Source: Janthinobacterium sp. (GTDB lineage: Bacteria; Pseudomonadota; Gammaproteobacteria; Burkholderiales; Burkholderiaceae_D). From it: a stretch of DNA of 64,000 nucleotides. The translations under genes and the position numbers were made by a program. A model generated the notes under the pieces. It made no database searches, had not been told where the DNA came from, and saw nothing but the letters and a program-made list of their open reading frames with translations. The stretch covers positions 1-64,000 of the forward strand of contig NZ_RFSK01000033.1 in assembly GCF_009923995.1 (NCBI RefSeq), given 5' to 3'. Shown piece after piece: positions 49,320 to 58,958 of this stretch. Positions within the stretch are counted from its first letter, which is position 1. Each line of letters opens with the position of its first letter.

Positions 49320-52300
49320 ATGACGAGACCCCTGCAACGCCTTGCCAGCCGCCTTTACCGCTTCAGCCTGGTGCCCCTGTTCGCGCTCCTGCTGTTGCTG
49401 GTGACGTGGGGCGCCGTCATCTACCAGGTGGGCCAGGAACAGGCCGGCGCCGTGCGCGACGCCGTGGCCGGCAGCCAGACCCTGGCGCGCACCCTGGCCG
49501 ACCATACCGGCTACATCCTGCGCCAGACGGACCACGCCACGCAACTGTTCAAGCTCAAGTATGAGGAGTCGGGCGGCAGCCTGCGCCTGAACGAATTCAC
49601 GCGCCGCCAGGGCCTGCTCGACAGCGTGCTGCCGTCGAAGCTGGAATTGCCCATCGCGCTGACCGACGCGCACGGCAACGTCATCGACAGCGCCAACGCC
49701 TATTTCCCGGACCAGCTGGCGCACCAGTCCTTCTTCCGCGCGCTGGCGGCCAATCCGGCCGACACGGCCCTGGTCGACACGCCCATGCTCGACGCCGACA
49801 GCAAGCACTGGACCATCCGCCTGGCGCGCCGCCTGAACGATGAGCATGGCCGCTTCGCCGGCGCCATCATCATCCTCGTCAATCCCACGTATTTCGTCGA
49901 CGACTACGACCGCCTGAACCTCGATGAACATGGCGCGCTGATGCTGGTGGCGCGCGACAGCGGCCTGACGGTGGGGCGCATCGGCGAGCAGCTGATCATC
50001 AGCGACCGCATCGACTTCCGCATGCCCGGCCCGCCCGATCACGCGCCCGAGGAACTGGTGATCGAACCGCCCGTCGACGCGACCGCGCGCATCTACAGCT
50101 ACCGCGAGCTGTCCCGCTATCCGCTGCTGGCCGTGGTGGGCGTCAGCCGGGCCGCCGCCCTGGCCCGCTTCGAGCACCGCCGCAAGATCTACCTGGGCGC
50201 GCTGATCGCCGCCAGCCTGCTGATCGCCGGCTTCACGGCCCTGCTGACGCGCCAGAGCGCCCGCCTGCGCCGCAGCATCCGCCAGGCCAAGGAAGCGCAG
50301 GCCCTGCTGCGCGCCGCCCACCAGGGCAGCCTCGACGCCGTGCTGCTGCTGAAAGCCTGGCGCCCGGCGCCGGGCAAGCCGGTGGAAGACTTCGTCTTTG
50401 CCGACATCAACGAACGGGCCGCCGACATGCTGGGCAAGCCCCGCTCTGAACTGCTGGGCCAGCGCGTGCTGCCGCTGGTGCCCCTGCTGCGCGGCGAGCG
50501 CTTCTTCAAGCGCTTCGTGCTGGTGATGGAAACGGGCCAGCCGCTGGAAGACGAATTCGAGCTGACGCTGGCGTCGGGCGGCACGCGCTGGCTGCGCCAC
50601 CAGGTGGTGCCCATCGCCGACGGCGTGGCCGTCACCTCGCGCGACATCAGCGCGCGCAAGCACGACGAACTGGCGCTGCAGGACAACCGCAGCTTCCTGC
50701 AGTCGCTGATCGACCATTTGCCCGTGCTGGTGTACGTGAAGAGCGCGCGGCCGGAGAACTTCGGCCAGATGGAAGTGTGGAACAAGGCGGCCGAGGACAT
50801 CACGGGCTACCAGGCCGGCGACATCATCGGCAAGACCGACTGCGAGGCCTTTCCGCCCGACTTCGGCCTGCACGACGCCGAGGACGACCGCGCCATCCTG
50901 GCCGAGCGGGGCGTCATCGACCATACGGAAAAGCCGCTGCGCCTGCCCGACGGCAGCCTGCGCTACCTGCACGCCGTCTCCGTGCCCGTGTTCGACGAGC
51001 GCCAGCAGATCGAGCATATCCTGTGCATCGCCGAAGACATTTCGCAGCGCCGCCAGCAGGAGCTGGAACTGCGCCAGAAACAGGCGGAGCTGGCGGCCGT
51101 CACCGACGCTTCGCCGCTGGGACTGGTGCGCCTGGACCGCCAGCGCCGCTGCACCTACGCCAACCGCACCTTCGAAGCCATCACGGGCCTGCCGCGCGCC
51201 GCCGCCCTGGGCGCCGGCTGGACCAGCGCGCTGCACCCGGACGATTATCCGCTGATGCACGTGGCGCTGGAGCAGCTCACGCGCAGCCATGCGCCCTTCC
51301 AGTCCACCCTGCGCTGCCTGCACCGCGACGGCAAGCTGGTCTGGGTCTCCGTGAAGATCGCCCCCATCCTCATCGACGACCAGATCGAAGGCTACGTGGG
51401 CAGCCTGGACGACATCACCACCCTGCGCGAATCGGAAGTGGCGCTGCTGGAAAGCGAGGCGCGCCTGCGCACCATCGCCGACACCCTGCCGGCCATGATC
51501 GCCTACATCGACGCCGACCAGGTCTACCGCTTCCTGAACATCGCCTACGAACGCGAATTCGGCCTGACGGGACGGCATGTGCTGGGCAAGAGCGTGCGCG
51601 ACACCGTGGGCGAGGCCCGCTACCGCAGCGTCGCGCCCTACATCGGGCGCGTGCTGGCCGGCGAGACCCTGAGCTTCGAGGAAGAGGATGAAAAGGAAGG
51701 CATCGAGCGCTGCATGGAAGTGATCTACATCCCGCAGATCGGCGAGGACAATCTGCAGGTGGTGGGCTTTCACGTCATGCGCCAGGATATCACCGTGCAG
51801 AAGCGGGAAAAACAGCGCCTGCTGAAGCTGGCCCAGGTCGACGCCCTGACGGGCCTGTCGAACCGCGCCGGCTTCCAGCAAAAACTCAGCGACGCCATGC
51901 ACGCGAGCCGCCAGCAGCAGCACCTGATGGCAGTCATGTACATGGATATCGACCGCTTCAAGCCCGTCAACGACACCCACGGCCACGGCACGGGCGATGC
52001 CCTGCTGCGCGCCTTCGCCCAGCGCCTGACGCAGACCATGCGCGCCACCGACATCATCGCCCGCCTGGGCGGCGACGAATTCACCATCATCATGGAGCAG
52101 ATCAGCAAGCCGGACGACGCGGCCGTGCTGGCGGAAAAGATCGTCGCCGCCATGCAGCAGCCGTTCGAGCTGGAAGGCATCACCGTGCGCATTTCCGCCA
52201 GCATCGGCCTGGCCTTCTACCGCGACGAAGACATCTCCCCCGCCATGCTGCTGCAGCGGGCCGACGTGCTGCTGTACCAGGCCAAGCAGGATGGGCGCAA

Positions 52301-52331
52301 TACCTATCGCGCCGGCGCGACTATCGATTGA
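49320..52331 (+). CDS. membrane diguanylate cyclase with dCache and PAS domains
   Basis: The protein has 1003 residues from the ATG at 49320 (MTRPLQRLASRLYRF). Two transmembrane helices (about 18-40 and 290-312) flank a periplasmic dCache-like sensor. Four PAS/PAC domains follow (about 335-450, 455-580, 580-710, 710-835), and the C-terminal GGDEF domain is active-type: GGDEF at about residue 917, preceded by RATD, the inhibitory I-site. No EAL domain is present, so it makes rather than degrades cyclic di-GMP. A GTG at 49311 (V-I-S-M) is an alternative start. It is monocistronic. Confidence 0.93.
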   Translation: MTRPLQRLASRLYRFSLVPLFALLLLLVTWGAVIYQVGQEQAGAVRDAVAGSQTLARTLADHTGYILRQTDHATQLFKLKYEESGGSLRLNEFTRRQGLLDSVLPSKLELPIALTDAHGNVIDSANAYFPDQLAHQSFFRALAANPADTALVDTPMLDADSKHWTIRLARRLNDEHGRFAGAIIILVNPTYFVDDYDRLNLDEHGALMLVARDSGLTVGRIGEQLIISDRIDFRMPGPPDHAPEELVIEPPVDATARIYSYRELSRYPLLAVVGVSRAAALARFEHRRKIYLGALIAASLLIAGFTALLTRQSARLRRSIRQAKEAQALLRAAHQGSLDAVLLLKAWRPAPGKPVEDFVFADINERAADMLGKPRSELLGQRVLPLVPLLRGERFFKRFVLVMETGQPLEDEFELTLASGGTRWLRHQVVPIADGVAVTSRDISARKHDELALQDNRSFLQSLIDHLPVLVYVKSARPENFGQMEVWNKAAEDITGYQAGDIIGKTDCEAFPPDFGLHDAEDDRAILAERGVIDHTEKPLRLPDGSLRYLHAVSVPVFDERQQIEHILCIAEDISQRRQQELELRQKQAELAAVTDASPLGLVRLDRQRRCTYANRTFEAITGLPRAAALGAGWTSALHPDDYPLMHVALEQLTRSHAPFQSTLRCLHRDGKLVWVSVKIAPILIDDQIEGYVGSLDDITTLRESEVALLESEARLRTIADTLPAMIAYIDADQVYRFLNIAYEREFGLTGRHVLGKSVRDTVGEARYRSVAPYIGRVLAGETLSFEEEDEKEGIERCMEVIYIPQIGEDNLQVVGFHVMRQDITVQKREKQRLLKLAQVDALTGLSNRAGFQQKLSDAMHASRQQQHLMAVMYMDIDRFKPVNDTHGHGTGDALLRAFAQRLTQTMRATDIIARLGGDEFTIIMEQISKPDDAAVLAEKIVAAMQQPFELEGITVRISASIGLAFYRDEDISPAMLLQRADVLLYQAKQDGRNTYRAGATID

Positions 52332-52336
52332 AGTCT

Positions 52337-52350
52337 GGGTCTGACCCCGG
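52337..52350. repeat. GGGTCTGACCCC element
   Basis: GGGTCTGACCCCGG lies right after the diguanylate cyclase stop and 47 bases before sbcD. It equals one arm of the 28611 palindrome. Confidence 0.6.
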
Positions 52351-52396
52351 TCATTCCTGCTATATTGGCGCCTGTCTTCCCTACACTTGCCCCACC

Positions 52397-53623
52397 ATGC
52401 GCCTGCTGCACACTTCCGACTGGCATCTGGGCCAGACCCTGCACAATTACGAGCGGGGCTACGAACACCAGCGCTTCCTCGACTGGCTGCTCGACACCCT
52501 CGTGGCCGAGCGGGTCGACGTGCTGCTCGTCGCGGGCGACGTGTTCGACAACGCCAACCCGTCGGCCGCCTCGCAAAAGCAGCTGTACGTGTTCCTGCAG
52601 CAGGCGCGCGCGCGCCTGCCCGCGCTGCAGCTGGTCGTCGTCGCGGGCAACCACGATTCGGCCGGCCGGCTCGAAGCGCCCGGCCCCCTGCTGGCCGCGC
52701 ACGGCACGCACGTCATCGGCCATGTGCTGCGCGACGAGGATGGCCAGATCGACCTGGAGCGCCTGCTGCTGCCGCTGACGGGCAGCGACGGCCAGGTCCA
52801 GGCCTGGTGCCTGGCCGTGCCCTTCCTGCGCCCCGGCGACGTGCCCAAGCTGCCGGCCGGCGACGCGCAGGACGCCTATCTGGGCGGCATCGCCCTGCTG
52901 TACCGCCAGCTGGCGGACCTGGCGCTGGCGCGCCGCCAGCCCGGCCAGGCCATCGTCGCCATGGGGCATTGCCACATGGTGGGCGGCGAAATGTCGAACG
53001 ATTCCGAGCGGCGCATCGTCATCGGCGGCACGGAAATGCTGCCATCGGGGATTTTTGATGCCGCCATCGCGTATGCGGCGCTGGGCCATTTGCACAAGGC
53101 GCAGGCCGTGGGCGGGCAGGAACATATCCGCTATTGCGGCAGCCCCATTCCCCTGTCCTTCGCGGAAGTAAACTACCGCCACCAGGTGCTGTGCCTGGAC
53201 ATCGATGGCGAGCAGCTGCGCGAGGTGCGCGTCATCGAAGTGCCGCGCGCCGTGCCCCTCCTGCGCGTGCCCGCCGCGCCGGCGCCGCTGGCCGAAGTGC
53301 TGGAACGGCTGGCCGCTCTCGACGTGCCGGACGCTCCGGCCGAAGCGCAGCCCTTCCTGGAGGTGCGCGTGCGCCTCGACGCGCCCGAACCGGGCCTGCG
53401 CACGCGCATCGAGACGGCCCTCGACGGCAAACCCGTGCGCCTGGCGAAGATCGAGACGTCGAGCGCCGCACGCGCCAGCGCGCCGGACAGCATGACCCTC
53501 GACCAGCTGGGCCAGCTGCAGCCGGACGACATCTTCCGCCTGCTGTACCAGCAAAAATACGCCAAGGATGCGCCGCCCGAACTCCTCTCGGCCCTGGCCG
53601 AACTGCTGCTGCCCGGCGCCTGA
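52397..53623 (+). CDS. sbcD: exonuclease subunit SbcD
   Basis: The protein has 408 residues of the Mre11-type metallophosphoesterase family. Metal-binding motifs are HTSDWHLGQTL, LLVAGDVFDNANPS, VVAGNHDSAGRL, MGHCHM and LGHLHKAQ. With SbcC it forms the SbcCD nuclease that cuts hairpins and double-strand ends. It is 21 bases upstream of sbcC. The start ATG at 52397 follows a CCCCACC stretch, so its RBS is weak. Confidence 0.96.
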   Translation: MRLLHTSDWHLGQTLHNYERGYEHQRFLDWLLDTLVAERVDVLLVAGDVFDNANPSAASQKQLYVFLQQARARLPALQLVVVAGNHDSAGRLEAPGPLLAAHGTHVIGHVLRDEDGQIDLERLLLPLTGSDGQVQAWCLAVPFLRPGDVPKLPAGDAQDAYLGGIALLYRQLADLALARRQPGQAIVAMGHCHMVGGEMSNDSERRIVIGGTEMLPSGIFDAAIAYAALGHLHKAQAVGGQEHIRYCGSPIPLSFAEVNYRHQVLCLDIDGEQLREVRVIEVPRAVPLLRVPAAPAPLAEVLERLAALDVPDAPAEAQPFLEVRVRLDAPEPGLRTRIETALDGKPVRLAKIETSSAARASAPDSMTLDQLGQLQPDDIFRLLYQQKYAKDAPPELLSALAELLLPGA

Positions 53624-53644
53624 CCTTTTCGCACCTGAAGATCC

Positions 53645-56600
53645 ATGAAAATCCTGAAAATCAGCGGTAAGAACCTGGCCTCGCTGGCCGGCGAATTTGA
53701 AGTCGACTTCCAGCAGGAGCCGCTGGCGTCCGCCGGCCTGTTCGCCATCAGCGGTCCCACGGGCGCGGGCAAGAGCACCCTGCTCGACGCGCTGTGCCTG
53801 GCCCTGTACGACGCCACGCCGCGCCTGCTCAAGGTACTGGGGCGCAACGCCCTGCCCGACGTGGGCAAGGAAACCGTCAACGCCCAGGATACGCGCACCC
53901 TGCTGCGCCGCGGCACGCCGGACGGCTACGCGCAAGTCGATTTCGTCGGCAACGACGGCGGCCACTACCGCGCGCGCTGGAGCGTGCGCCGCTCGCGCAC
54001 CAGGGCCGAAGGCGCGCTGCAGGCCACGGCCATGAGCTTGCACCAGCTGCCCGCGCTGCAGCCCATCGGCGGCACCAAGACTGAAGTCAAGGAAGAAATC
54101 GAAAAGCGCATCGGCCTGTCCTTCGACCAGTTTACGCGCGCCGTGCTGCTGGCGCAGAACGAGTTCTCCACCTTCCTGAAAACGGAAGACAATGAACGGG
54201 GCGAGCTGCTCGAGACCCTCACGGGCAGCAGCATGTACACCGACATTTCCATGCGCGCCTTCGAGCGGGCCAAGAAGGAAAAACAGCTGCTCGAACGCCT
54301 GGGCGAAAAGCTGGCCGACCAGCGCCCCCTGTCGCCGGAAGAACGGGCCGAAACGCAGGCGCTGGGCGTGGCCGCCGAGGCTGTCCTGCAGACCCTCGAC
54401 CTGCGCAAGGCCGTGCTGGAACAGCAGCAGCGCTGGCACCAGGAGACGCACAAGCTGCATGCGCAGGTGGCGGCGGCGCAAGAGGCGCTCGATGGCGCGC
54501 TTGCGCAGCGCGCGGCCGCCGAGGAGCGCCGCGCGGCGCTGGCGCAGTGGGAATTGCTGCAGCCGGCCCGTCCCCTGGCCGACGAGGTGACGCGCCTGGC
54601 GGACGACATCGCCGGCACCGGCACGGCGCTGGGCGCGGCGCGGCTCCAGGCGGCGCAAGCCGTCGCCGCCGAAGCGCAGCTGGCCGGCGGCGTGCAGCAG
54701 GCCACGGCCGCCCTGCAGGCACAGGAAGCGGCACTGCGCGACGCTGCGCCGCTCCTGGACCAGGCCAAGGCGCTCGACGCGGGCATCGCGGCGCACCTGC
54801 CCGCGCACCGCCAGGCGCAGGACGGCGCGCTGGCGGCCGACCGGGCCGACGAAACGGCGCGCGCCGCCTTGCAGGACGTGCAGCAGCGCCAGCAGGCCCT
54901 GCAGGCGGAACAGGCAACGGGCCGCCAGTGGCTGGACGCCCACCGGCATACGCAGCTGCTGGCCGAAAAATGGCAGTTGTGGGACCAGCTGTTCACCCAG
55001 GCCGGCCAGGCTGCCGCGCAGGCCGATGCGGCCGACGCCAGCCTGGCCCAGTCGGCGCAGCAGCTGCGCCAGGGCGGCGACGCCGCGCAGGCGGCGCACG
55101 AGGCGCTGGCCGGCGCCGCCGCCACGCTGGCGACGCGCGACGCGGAACGGCGCGATGCGCTGGCCGCCCTGCACGCCATCGATGGCCAGGACCTGCAAGA
55201 CCAGCGCGGCCAGCTGGAGGCGCACGCGCGCCTGCTGGCGGGTGCGGAAAAAACCTGGAGCGAACTGTCGCGCCAGCAGCAAGCGCTGGCGCACTGGCAA
55301 GCTACGGCGGCGCAGCTGGCGCAAGCCACGCAGGCGGAAAACGCCGCGCTGGCGGCGGCAGCGGCGCAGACGGCCCTGCTTGACGCCAGCCTGGCGCAGG
55401 CGGAGAAATCGCTGAAGGGGGCGGAGGCGGCATGCGCGGCCAGCGTGGAACAGCTGCGCGCCACGTTGCAGGAAGACCAGCCCTGCCCTGTCTGCGGTGC
55501 GCTGGAACACCCGTACAGCCACGCCGACGACGCCTTGCAGGCGATGCTGGCCAGCCTGCAGGACCAGGTGCTGGCCTGCCGCGCCGGCTTGCGCGGCAAT
55601 GTGGAACGGCTGGCAGCGCACAGGGCGGCGCTGGCCGCATACGCGCGCGAACAGGCGCAGACGGCGGCCGAACTGGCGGCCCTGCCGGCCGCCATTGCGC
55701 TCCTGGACGCCCAATGGCAGCCGCATGCGGACTCCCTGCAGCTGCCGCCCCCGGCGCAGCGCGCGGACTGGTTCACGCAGCAGCTGGCGGCGAATGCGGC
55801 CGGCCTGCAGGCGCTGGCACAGCAGGAAACGGCCCTGCGCCAGGCCGGCGCGCGGCGCGACCAGGCGCAGGCGGCGCACGAACTGGCATCGAACGACCAT
55901 GCCCGCTGGACGGCCAGCGTCGCCGAGGCGCAGACGCGGCTGGCGCAGCTGCAGGCGCAGCAGGCAGCCCACGCCGAGAAGGGCGAGACGGCGCGCGGCG
56001 CGCTCGATGCCCTGCTGGCGCAGCTCGATGGCGCGTTTGCCGACGCGGATGGCGCCGAAGACTGGAAGGACGGCTGGCGCGCCGGCCCGGCAGCTTTCCG
56101 CGCCGCGCGCGAAACGGAAAGCCGGCACTGGCTGAAGCAGCAGGCGGATCAGGACAAGCGCCACCACGCGCTGGCAACGCTGGCGGCGCAGCTGGATGGC
56201 GCCACGCTGGCCGCCGGCAAGGCACGGCAACTGGCGCAGGAAGCCCATGCGGCATACGCCGCCCTCGACAAGCACTTGACAACGCTGCAGGCCGAACGCA
56301 ACGCGCTATGGCAAGGCCAGGCCGTGGCCGACATCGAGCGCGCGCTGGCAAGCGCTGTCGCCGCAGCCAGGGTGCAACTGGCGCAGCAGCAAACGGCGGC
56401 GCAAACGGCCAGCCAGCAGCGCACGCGCCTCGATGAGGCATGCGCCCAGCTGTCGCAGCGCCTGACCGCCCTGCGCGCGCAGGAAGAGCGCGCCGCAGCG
56501 GCCCTGCAGGACTGGCTGCAGCAGTTCCAGCAGGTTCACGCCGGCCACGCGCCCGCCACGCTCGACGCGCTGCGCGCGCGCCTGGCCGTCTCCATGGACG

Positions 56601-57400
56601 CCATGCGCGCCGAGCGCGCTGCCCTGCAGCTGATCGCGGACGGCCATACGGCGGCCGTCTCCGTGCTGGCCGAACGCCGGCAGCAGCACGCGGCGCACCT
56701 GGCGCAGCCGCCGGCCGGCCTGGAAACGGACGTGGACGCGCTGCACGCGGCGCTCGACGCGCTGGCACAGGAACGCCAGGCGGCGAACGAGGAAGCGACG
56801 CGCCTGCGCCTGGCCATCGCGCAGGATGACGCCAGGCGCCACGGCGCGCAGGCCATGCTGGCGCAGATCGAGGCGCAGGCCGTCGTCGAGCGGCGCTGGG
56901 CCAGCCTGAATGAACTGATCGGTTCGGCCGACGGCAAGAAATTCCGCAACTACGCGCAGCAATTCACCCTGGAAGTGCTGCTCGGCTATGCGAATGCCCA
57001 TCTGAGCCACCTGGCGCGCCGCTACCAGCTCGAACGCATCGGCAATCCGAACAATCCGTCGCTGGGCCTGATGGTGCGCGACCAGGACATGGGCGGCGAG
57101 CTGCGCTCCGTGCACTCGCTGTCGGGCGGCGAATCGTTCCTCGTCTCGCTGGCCCTGGCGCTGGGCCTGGCCTCGCTGTCGTCGAACCGGGTGCGCGTCG
57201 AGTCGCTGTTCATCGACGAGGGCTTCGGCAGCCTGGATACGGAAACCCTGCGCGTGGCCATGGATGCCCTCGACGGCTTGCAGGCCATGGGCCGCAAGGT
57301 GGGCGTGATCTCGCACGTGCAGGAAATGACGGAGCGCATCGCCACCCGTATCCTCGTGCAGCCCGGTTCCGGCGGCAAGAGCGTGGTGACGGTGCGTTAG
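53645..57400 (+). CDS. sbcC: exonuclease subunit SbcC
   Basis: The protein has 1251 residues, Rad50/SMC-like. Walker A is GPTGAGKSTLLDAL (about residues 36-50). Long Ala/Gln/Glu-rich coiled-coil arms meet at the zinc hook CPVCG (C614, C617). The C-terminal ATPase half has LSGGESFLVSLALALGLA (signature) and SLFIDEGFGSLD (Walker B and D-loop). It is somewhat longer than E. coli SbcC (1048), through longer coiled coils. It pairs with SbcD in one operon. Confidence 0.96.
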   Translation: MKILKISGKNLASLAGEFEVDFQQEPLASAGLFAISGPTGAGKSTLLDALCLALYDATPRLLKVLGRNALPDVGKETVNAQDTRTLLRRGTPDGYAQVDFVGNDGGHYRARWSVRRSRTRAEGALQATAMSLHQLPALQPIGGTKTEVKEEIEKRIGLSFDQFTRAVLLAQNEFSTFLKTEDNERGELLETLTGSSMYTDISMRAFERAKKEKQLLERLGEKLADQRPLSPEERAETQALGVAAEAVLQTLDLRKAVLEQQQRWHQETHKLHAQVAAAQEALDGALAQRAAAEERRAALAQWELLQPARPLADEVTRLADDIAGTGTALGAARLQAAQAVAAEAQLAGGVQQATAALQAQEAALRDAAPLLDQAKALDAGIAAHLPAHRQAQDGALAADRADETARAALQDVQQRQQALQAEQATGRQWLDAHRHTQLLAEKWQLWDQLFTQAGQAAAQADAADASLAQSAQQLRQGGDAAQAAHEALAGAAATLATRDAERRDALAALHAIDGQDLQDQRGQLEAHARLLAGAEKTWSELSRQQQALAHWQATAAQLAQATQAENAALAAAAAQTALLDASLAQAEKSLKGAEAACAASVEQLRATLQEDQPCPVCGALEHPYSHADDALQAMLASLQDQVLACRAGLRGNVERLAAHRAALAAYAREQAQTAAELAALPAAIALLDAQWQPHADSLQLPPPAQRADWFTQQLAANAAGLQALAQQETALRQAGARRDQAQAAHELASNDHARWTASVAEAQTRLAQLQAQQAAHAEKGETARGALDALLAQLDGAFADADGAEDWKDGWRAGPAAFRAARETESRHWLKQQADQDKRHHALATLAAQLDGATLAAGKARQLAQEAHAAYAALDKHLTTLQAERNALWQGQAVADIERALASAVAAARVQLAQQQTAAQTASQQRTRLDEACAQLSQRLTALRAQEERAAAALQDWLQQFQQVHAGHAPATLDALRARLAVSMDAMRAERAALQLIADGHTAAVSVLAERRQQHAAHLAQPPAGLETDVDALHAALDALAQERQAANEEATRLRLAIAQDDARRHGAQAMLAQIEAQAVVERRWASLNELIGSADGKKFRNYAQQFTLEVLLGYANAHLSHLARRYQLERIGNPNNPSLGLMVRDQDMGGELRSVHSLSGGESFLVSLALALGLASLSSNRVRVESLFIDEGFGSLDTETLRVAMDALDGLQAMGRKVGVISHVQEMTERIATRILVQPGSGGKSVVTVR

Positions 57401-57424
57401 GGGAAGCCAGCGGGCGCGCCAGCA

Positions 57425-57592
57425 TCAGCGCGGCAGGGGTTCCCGGCAAAGCCTGAGCATGTCCCAGCCCAGTTCGCGCCGGATCTGCTCGGGGTCGGGC
57501 GGGGGCCGGCGCTGTTCCAGCTCCGCTTTCAACCATTTCCTGACCAATTCCTTGCCAGGTTGTACAGGCTGCTGCTTGTCACACTTGTCCAT
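57425..57592 (-). CDS. 55-residue protein of unknown function
   Basis: The frame starts MDKCDKQQPVQPGKELVRKW and ends in CREPLPR. An AGAGGTAG sits 6 bases before the ATG at 57592. The middle holds a charged helix (KELVRKWLKAELEQRRPP) and a second helical segment (EQIRRELGWDML). Codon use fits a real gene rather than noise. Two cysteines (C4, C49) are present. It is convergent with sbcC. I know no family; it is too small for ordinary gene finders to favour. Confidence 0.6.
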   Translation of the reverse strand: MDKCDKQQPVQPGKELVRKWLKAELEQRRPPPDPEQIRRELGWDMLRLCREPLPR

Positions 57593-57770
57593 GGTGCTAC
57601 CTCTTCAATGGATGCCAGACGGCCTCCCATATACGTTCAACGTCACGGCACGGATTCAGTTGACTTGCGCGTGGCGCAGATGCAACAACGTGTAACGGTG
57701 GACGGAGTGCGTTAAAATCCCGGCCTTCGCGTAAATACCCTCCACGCCCCGCAACAGTTCAAGGAAACCC

Positions 57771-57980
57771 ATGAAAGCCGCCCGCAGCCTCACCTTCAAG
57801 TGCGTAAAATGTCACAAATCCATGCAGGTCTACCTGCAGAAAGTCTCCGCCTGCTCGCATATCCAGCCCTACCAGGGCATTTGCGCATGCGGCGAACTCA
57901 AGCGCCACGCCACGGGCCAGGCCGATGCCGTCAAGTCCTACCTGGAATCGGCGGACGGTAGCTGGTCGCACCACCACTGA
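57771..57980 (+). CDS. 69-residue zinc-ribbon-like protein
   Basis: The protein has a FKCVKCHKSMQVY pair near the N-terminus and a CACGELKRH segment after it, giving two CxxC-like pairs (C11, C14 and C39, C41) plus C28, consistent with a zinc ribbon. AAGGAAA is 5 bases before the ATG. It is otherwise basic and hydrophilic and ends in HHH. Likely a small nucleic-acid- or protein-binding peptide; no family name can be given. Confidence 0.68.
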   Translation: MKAARSLTFKCVKCHKSMQVYLQKVSACSHIQPYQGICACGELKRHATGQADAVKSYLESADGSWSHHH

Positions 57981-58041
57981 TGGTTAAAGAATGGGCGTCA
58001 GCTGCCGTTAATGATGGTACTTCGCTCATTTTGAATCGACC

Positions 58042-58899
58042 ATGTCCCAGCTTCCCGCCCTCACCTCCGGCTCGCGCCAGCCTGCCGCCAACACCCTGGC
58101 AGGGCAAACGCCGCCCAAAACGGGGACGGGCACGCCTGGCCTGGCAGCGTCGCCCCTGATGCAGCGCACGGCGCAAGACGTGGTGGCCTTGTCCAAAAAC
58201 GGCCTGGACCTGTCGGCCCAGGGGCTGTCCCGGCGTACGGATGCGCTGGGCAACGCCACCGTCGACGTGGCGCAGGATTTTCTCTCCACCATGACGCGCC
58301 AGCTGTTCGGCGACGGCGCCAAGGTTGCCTTCGATTCCGTCGACCTGCAGGCCGGTTCCAGCTTCAGCAGTGGCAGCGCCAGCGTCACGGGCGCGGGCGG
58401 CAGCAGCCGCGCGGCCGCCTTCAGCCTCGATGAAAACGCCCATTTCATCGGCAAGGGCAAGATCACCACGGCCGATGGCCAGACCTTCGACTTCGAAGTG
58501 GAAGTGCAATATCAATCGAGCATCAGCGCGGGGGCATTTGCGCAAGCGCAAGGCGAAACGCCGCAAGCGGCGTCCGGAGATGGCGACACCGTGCCCGCCA
58601 AACAACTGCCTGACGCCCACTTCGGCGGCAACCTGAATGACCTGTTCAAGCTGCTGGGCCAGCAATTGCAAAGCAGCATATTCGACAGCCAGTCCGCTAG
58701 CGCCAGCGGCAATGCAGGCGACCAGGCGGGCAGCCTGAGCTTGCGCCTGCTCAAGCTGGTGCAGCCGGACACCGCCTCGGACGCCGGCAAAAAGACAGCG
58801 GATGCGGCGCCCGAGGCGCAGGCGCGCGCCCGCGCAGTGGCCGCCGCCTACGGCACGGACAGCTCAAGCAGCACTGGCGGCACGGGCAGCGACGTATAA
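58042..58899 (+). CDS. hypothetical protein, Ala/Ser/Gly-rich
   Basis: The protein has 285 residues with no signal peptide or membrane segment. A variable N-terminus is followed by a folded core (about 40-110 and 130-165: LMQRTAQDVVALSKNGLDLSAQ, NATVDVAQDFLSTMTRQLFGD, AFSLDENAHFIGKGKITTADG, FDFEVEVQYQSS). A Gln/Ser linker and a second helical part (SLSLRLLKLVQ) come next, with a low-complexity tail. The layout resembles proteins linked to flagella or surface assembly, but this is only an impression. Neighbours give no clue. Confidence 0.65.
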   Translation: MSQLPALTSGSRQPAANTLAGQTPPKTGTGTPGLAASPLMQRTAQDVVALSKNGLDLSAQGLSRRTDALGNATVDVAQDFLSTMTRQLFGDGAKVAFDSVDLQAGSSFSSGSASVTGAGGSSRAAAFSLDENAHFIGKGKITTADGQTFDFEVEVQYQSSISAGAFAQAQGETPQAASGDGDTVPAKQLPDAHFGGNLNDLFKLLGQQLQSSIFDSQSASASGNAGDQAGSLSLRLLKLVQPDTASDAGKKTADAAPEAQARARAVAAAYGTDSSSSTGGTGSDV

Positions 58900-58958
58900 T
58901 AGAAGACGGCCTGCGCAGGCGACCATGCCGCGCGCCCACCTTCTATCGATTGAAATCC

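Noticed and set aside
52304-56275. 1323-residue open frame antisense to sbcCD
   Set aside because: It is the mirror of the GC-rich sbcC coiled-coil codons, is dominated by Arg, Ala, Gly and Gln, and has no recognisable motif. sbcC and sbcD on the other strand are unambiguous.
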